From Maylandia zebra (taxonomy: Eukaryota > Chordata > Actinopteri > Cichliformes > Cichlidae), in contig NC_135187.1 in assembly GCF_041146795.1 (NCBI RefSeq), positions 22,079,056-22,143,055 on the forward strand: DNA of 64,000 bases, given 5' to 3'. The notes beneath the pieces are model-generated. The model was not told where the DNA came from. It saw only the letters and a program-made list of their open reading frames with translations, and made no database searches. Within the stretch, counting starts at the first letter, position 1. Every line of letters begins with the position of its first letter. Of the stretch, positions 60,096 to 64,000 are shown in pieces. A program made the translations under genes and the position numbers.

Positions 60096-60795
60096 ATAGG
60101 GACCCCTCTTCTTGCCTTAGATGTCTCTCCTTTCTGAGGCTCTTCCCGGGTGGGGGCAAATGGAGCTCCTCCTCGAGGTTTCTGCTGGGCTTTGTCTGTT
60201 CTTGGAGTACTGTTTGTTCCTCTTTATGAGATAACTCCTCGTTTATCTCAGCCTTGGCACCAAGCACGGATGGATGACGTATGGAATAAAACAAGTTGGA
60301 GGTGAACAGTTTCACCCCTGACTTGTTAAAATTAAATCCATTTGCTTTGAACAGATGCCTGCGTTCCCAAAAAATATTAAAGTTGTCGATAAAGTGCACT
60401 GAGTGGTCAGCACATGCTGATATAAGCCATTTATTCAGTGTAAACAACCTGCTGAATCTCTCGTCTCCTCCTCTGACCGGCGGTACAGGTCCACTGATGA
60501 ATACAGCTGCATTCAGAGAGTTTACAGTATTTAATAATCCAGTAAAGTCCCGTTTCAGAACCTCCGACTGTTGTTTGGGCACATCGTTTGACCCTGTATG
60601 CAGAACAATGTTTGTCACAGTTGGATATTCATCTGCAATTTGAAGAATTCTCTCCTTCAGGTTGTTGACCATATCGTTAGGAAAGCAGAGGACTTTAGTG
60701 TTCTTACCGCACATCCTTTGTACATCCTTTACGGCAGAGTCACCCACAATCAGAGTTTCAGGCCTAGCCTTTAGCTTTAGCTTTTTTAATTTCAA
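60025..60795 (-). CDS. LINE ORF1-like SGNH/GDSL esterase domain
   Basis: About 256 codons. The catalytic Ser block is IVGDSAVKDV, the Gly/Asn block VLHTGSNDVP, then FISGPVPPVRGGDERFSRL and FIDNFNIFWERRHLF. This is the esterase domain known in ORF1 of CR1/L2 LINEs (family knowledge), where it is thought to help ORF1 act on membranes or RNA. The N-terminal coiled coil expected in L2 ORF1 is absent, and a charged tail (SLRKERHLRQEE) leads to a stop after the overlap with the RT frame. Confidence 0.8.
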   Translation of the reverse strand: MKLKKLKLKARPETLIVGDSAVKDVQRMCGKNTKVLCFPNDMVNNLKERILQIADEYPTVTNIVLHTGSNDVPKQQSEVLKRDFTGLLNTVNSLNAAVFISGPVPPVRGGDERFSRLFTLNKWLISACADHSVHFIDNFNIFWERRHLFKANGFNFNKSGVKLFTSNLFYSIRHPSVLGAKAEINEELSHKEEQTVLQEQTKPSRNLEEELHLPPPGKSLRKERHLRQEEGSLFASNSLNNTNDQDKRPRPSPGQS

Positions 60796-60907
60796 TTCAG
60801 GTTAGATTTTTTTTTTTGTGCACAACGCAGATTTTCTGTGCGCAGAGACCGTGCCAGCAGTGCGCAATTGCGCACGCACGCAGCTTAGAGGAAGCATTGG
60901 TTGGAAC

Positions 60908-61510
60908 ACAAAGACACTTAAACACACACTTAAAGCTTTATTACCGTAATTTGCATTCTGCATAAACCAATTGTTTTGATCTGTCAGTGCTTATTTTTCA
61001 ATTAGGATTAACTGATAAAAGAAATATTACAAACATGCTGTAAATTAAAGAAGGATAAATGCATAGGCAAGAAAGAAGGAACTGATGCAGTTAGAGGCCA
61101 GAGCCTTTTGTTTGTTGCTGGAACCAACACGACAAAGTTTTCCCTTCCAAACGTTTATAAACTGGAAGCCAACGTTAAATTTATCCATTAACCATCACGT
61201 ATATTCTGTGGACATTGACAAGCCTATATTTTAACCCAATTTCTCTCTCCCCTATAAACCAAGTAGAGTTCAGCGACCCGTGGCAGAGTAATTTTTTAGT
61301 TTTATTTTTTTTACTTTTTTCAGCCTTTCCATTTTGTTCAGCTTTTCTGTTACAAAGGAAAATAAAAGCATGGGAACTTGTGACTATAGAAGCAAAAATG
61401 ATATAAATTCACATTCACATCTTGTCAGATTTAAAGACTAAAGCCGGAAAAATGCAGGTGTGCTGTCAGTTACCTCGTTTCGGTCTTTGTAATGTTATGC
61501 TAGCAGGATT
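60908..61510. other. unassigned intergenic sequence
   Basis: Between the two hAT-like elements; A/T-rich, no gene seen. Confidence 0.6.
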
Positions 61511-62337
61511 CAGTGATGCCAACTCCTCAGTAAGGAAAATCGCTATTGGCTGTCCTAAAAGTCGCTAAATGACGTCATCGCCTAATTTGCATAATTGGTC
61601 ACATAAAGTCAGTGAAAACGTCCTAAATGCATGTAGAATGTATTTAGAACTACAAATTAATTTTCTTTTGGCAATTATTGTTTTTTTTAATGTCACAATT
61701 CCAACCCTGCTCCTTTATCCGGGCTTGGACAGGTGTTCTGGGAATCCATCCTACCTGAAAAAACATCCTGCCCAATGTTTCTGCGCAGACGCGGAGCATG
61801 CGCACTACACCAACGCCGAATTAACTTCTTTTTCTTTCACCCATCCGGAATACTTCTTAAGGTTATGGGTAGGGTTAGGTTTAGTAGCAAGTCACTGTCA
61901 AATTATAATACGGGTAGGACGTTTTGTCAGAGTAGGATGGTTTCTCAGAAAACCGGCAAAAGTGCCCGAAATAGGCACCACAAAACAACATAACAGTAAA
62001 AGAAGAATTGAACGGTCAGGGCGGGAGCAGCGGCTTCGCTCATGCGCGATTCATTTGCAGTTTGGACGCATAGGTGTGAACAACTCCTGCAGCTGGGGGA
62101 GGACTATCCTCCACCTGTGAACACTCTGGCACGGGCGAGATGCCCACGGCAGCACCCGCTGCTTGTTGAGAGCGATACGCGTTTTCACAGCAAAAAGTCG
62201 TCATAAATAAGTCTCCGACAACACCAGAAAAAGTCGCCAGATTTGTCGCTAGTCGCTTTTTAGAAAAAAAAAAAGTCGCTAAGGAGGTCTGAAAACTCGC
62301 TAAATATAGCGACAAAGTCGCTAAGTTGGCAACACTG
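61511..62337. mobile_element. 0.8-kb non-autonomous hAT-like element
   Basis: Left end CAGTGATGCCAACT and right end, inverted, CAGTGTTGCCAACT match at 13 of 14 bases. The outer 8-mers are GCAGGATT and GCAGATTT, similar but not identical. The interior right part repeats GTCGCTA motifs. A smaller block inside (about 61740-61960, ATCCTACCTGAAAAAACATC ... GTAGGACGTTTTGTCAG) looks like another short inverted-repeat element. It lies 0.7 kb upstream of the dazl start codon. Confidence 0.65.
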
Positions 62338-62677
62338 GCAGATTTTTGAGCAGCGCCAGGTTAGATTTTCAATTTAAAAGTCCAGCTGTTGTAACCTGTA
62401 GCTTGGAAATGCTGCGGTTGTAGCACGTATTAATCCGCCACTCACATATTGCACATATCTGCACACACTCTACCTCAGGCTACCGTTTGCTCTGTCAAGG
62501 CTTTAAATCAAGAATAATCATCATGTACCATAAACTGATACACCGTTGATCTCATTCGGGACGGTATCCGAACAAAATGTCTTATGATAGAATATACCAC
62601 ACATCAAATATACTTCTGATATAGCATTAACATTGATATAAAACGATGAATACATATAGTGCATGCAAAATACAAAA

Positions 62678-62681
<4 letters not shown>

Positions 62682-62745
<64 letters not shown>
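62682..62745. repeat. (AT)n microsatellite upstream of dazl
   Basis: About 32 AT units, roughly 290 bases before the dazl start codon. Confidence 0.95.
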
Positions 62746-62748
<3 letters not shown>

Positions 62749-62899
62749 ATAAATTCTGTTGCATATGTAAAACACAGCACCGAGTCAAATTGTGAGTCAT
62801 CAAAACTTTTCATATAAGTTTACATACGATTGAGAGATTTTAATTTGCAGCTATTTCATTATTCCATGCTATTTAACTTAACAAAATTATGAAAATAAT

Positions 62900-63033
62900 G
62901 ACATTACTCACGTCCTGCTTGAGTTAGTCACGTGGACTGGGTGGGCGTGGTTTCACCACGGGTGGAGGTCACTGTTGTCGGGCAGAACAAGGTCGACGGC
63001 GTACCTTTCAGTGTGTCTGGTCAGGTTTTAGAC
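62900..63033 (+). promoter_or_regulatory. dazl: dazl promoter and 5' UTR
   Basis: The sequence is GC-richer than its surroundings, with a CACCC/GC-box-like GGGTGGGCGTGG (62940-62951) followed by TTTCACCACGGGTGGAGG. It leads into the first exon, which ends ACATG|GTAAGT. The transcription start cannot be set from sequence. Confidence 0.5.
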
Positions 63034-63836
63034 ATGGTAAGTTCCACTGTTAAATTTCTGCACCCGAAAGTGTAGCACAACAGTCTTAGTGATGCAGGTT
63101 ATTGTACTTGTTAACTTCTTAATTGGTACGGCGGCTCACCAGTCATCACTGTGCTAACTTTCTCTTAGCTAGCTAGTTGATAGCTTGACCTTGCCTGCTA
63201 AAGTTAAAAAGGCGCACTTGCTTTAGCTAACAGCCCATTTAAGCCACATTTAACAATAACTGTTAAAAAAAAGGAAAAAAGGTAATGTTAACATAAATTA
63301 CATGGCTTACGAAACAAACTTGTGTTTTCATACTGTTTTATTATTTTGTAGTTTCTATTTTTTTAAAGATTTATATGTCGAAGACCTCGGTGCACTACTG
63401 CTAGCATCAGTGCCTGAACAAGCTGATTTTTTTTTTTGCGGGAAATCGCATTAAAAATAAGGCTTAGACACTATATGATCTTTACAAGGGTAGTTAATGC
63501 TAAATCTACAGTAAAGTTTTGTAACTTAAATAAGTCTGCACTTTTAAATTGGTTTTAGTGGTTGGGCCAGCAGCCATCACATGGTGGCAGTTCCGAGTAG
63601 CGAACGCATGTTAGGCACACTCGCGATCTTGTAGAGATAGGTATATTCCCGAAATATAAGCTTGTGAATTGAAATGGCTTGTTTGTTGTTTTCTTTCTTT
63701 TTTAAATTTTAAGGATATCAACAAGCCCAGAAGCGCTAACCAGACCATATCTTCTTTGAAGTTGTCAAATGGATACATCTTACCTGAGGGCAAATTGACT
63801 CCTAATGCCCTCTTTGTTGGCGGGATCGACATGAAG
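63034..63836 (+). CDS. dazl: dazl: deleted-in-azoospermia-like RNA-binding protein (5' part)
   Basis: The gene runs off the right edge. Coding exon 1 holds only the ATG (63034-63036, G at -3) before GTAAGT. Coding exon 2 is 63714-63836 (41 codons): DINKPRSANQTISSLKLSN, then GYILPEGKLTPNALFVGGID and MK, before GTAATG. NALFVGGIDMK is RNP2 of the RRM, and GYILPEGK..PN is the signature of DAZ-family proteins. DAZL binds 3' UTRs of germ-cell mRNAs and promotes their translation. The remaining RRM, including RNP1, and the DAZ motif lie beyond the window. Confidence 0.95.
63037..63713 (+). other. dazl: dazl intron 1
   Basis: A 677-base intron, GTAAGT to TTTTAAG. No repeat or gene recognised. Confidence 0.85.
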
Positions 63837-64000
63837 GTAATGCCGAAGCTGTCAAGCCAGAAAGTATTATCCGACATTTGCCAAAAAACGCCAGTATTTT
63901 AAGTTGTTGTAAAAGACTTGTTGACCTTTACGCTAACATATCTCATTACTGATAAAAAGTCATTTTGAGTCACACAGAATACTCCTTTCATAGGGCAGAA
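63837..64000 (+). other. dazl: start of dazl intron 2
   Basis: Begins GTAATG and continues past the window end; no exon is visible in these 164 bases. Confidence 0.85.

Larger units (their letters stand above)
58425..60805 (-). mobile_element. L2/CR1-like LINE, esterase ORF1 joined to ORF2 with endonuclease missing
   Basis: Minus-strand element inside the hAT insertion. Its 3' end is the very common percomorph tail (TTTATTTGTATAGCACAATT near 58440, read on the plus strand). Two open frames overlap by 71 bases in different registers: an SGNH esterase-like frame (60025-60795) and a reverse transcriptase frame (58692-60095). An intact L2/CR1 element would have an apurinic-type endonuclease and the start of the reverse transcriptase between them. 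The 5' end is truncated near 60.8 kb. Confidence 0.85.
54705..60899. mobile_element. 6.2-kb hAT-type insertion with 8-bp target duplication
   Basis: The left end CAATGTTCCCTCTAA and the right end (inverse CAATGCTTCCTCTAA) match at 13 of 15 bases. The outer flanks are the identical 8-mer GTTGGAAC at 54697-54704 and 60900-60907. An 8-bp duplication and short inverted ends are hallmarks of hAT transposons. GCGCA/GCGCAC-type subterminal motifs lie near the right end. No hAT transposase is recognised; the interior holds two other elements, so the original was probably a short non-autonomous hAT enlarged by later insertions. Confidence 0.85.

Overview
This is vertebrate nuclear DNA, almost certainly from a spiny-rayed (percomorph, cichlid-like) fish. 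The genes are split by GT-AG introns. The interspersed repeats are of percomorph type: a tRNA-headed SINE with an 'AAAGCGCTTTGGGG' tail, Tc1-like, L2-like and L1/Tx1-like elements, hAT elements and many simple repeats. The gene pair plcl2-dazl matches the vertebrate PLCL2-DAZL linkage. No bacterial operon, CRISPR array, tRNA or rRNA gene is visible.

Positions 883-26121 (minus strand) hold a complete coding model for the inactive phospholipase C-like protein PLCL2 (PRIP-2). Twelve coding exons join in frame to about 1148 codons: N-terminal tail with a PP1-docking motif, PH domain, EF-hand region, X and Y halves of the PLC barrel, C2 domain and a helical C-terminal tail. The second catalytic histidine of active PLCs is a threonine here. 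A CpG-rich promoter follows the first exon at about 26.15-26.5 kb. Intron 1 contains an unexplained 162-base open segment with splice sites and the correct phase (18486-18647), a possible cassette exon.

Positions about 31.6-53.9 kb (minus strand) are the ruin of an axonemal dynein heavy chain gene of the DNAH3/7/12 type. Recognisable exons run from the N-terminal tail (53.9 kb) to the C-terminal domain (31.6 kb), but there are stops, frameshifts, a duplicated linker exon, misplaced stem exons, and a loss of AAA3 and AAA4. Many transposable elements have landed in it: L1-like LINEs, a probable solo LTR, a SINE, and a plus-strand split gene remnant with a DDE-transposase-like part, a macro-domain-like exon and a PHD finger.

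Positions 54.7-60.9 kb are one 6.2-kb hAT-type insertion, shown by terminal inverted repeats and a perfect 8-bp target duplication (GTTGGAAC). It carries a 2.3-kb element with its own inverted termini and an L2/CR1-like LINE in which an SGNH esterase frame abuts a long open reverse transcriptase frame, with the endonuclease missing. A second, 0.8-kb hAT-like element lies at 61.5-62.3 kb.

At the right edge (63034 onward, plus strand) dazl begins: a coding exon with only the start codon, then an exon with the N-terminus and the start of the RRM. The germline gene dazl and the signalling gene plcl2 are thus divergent neighbours separated by about 37 kb of pseudogene and nested transposons.
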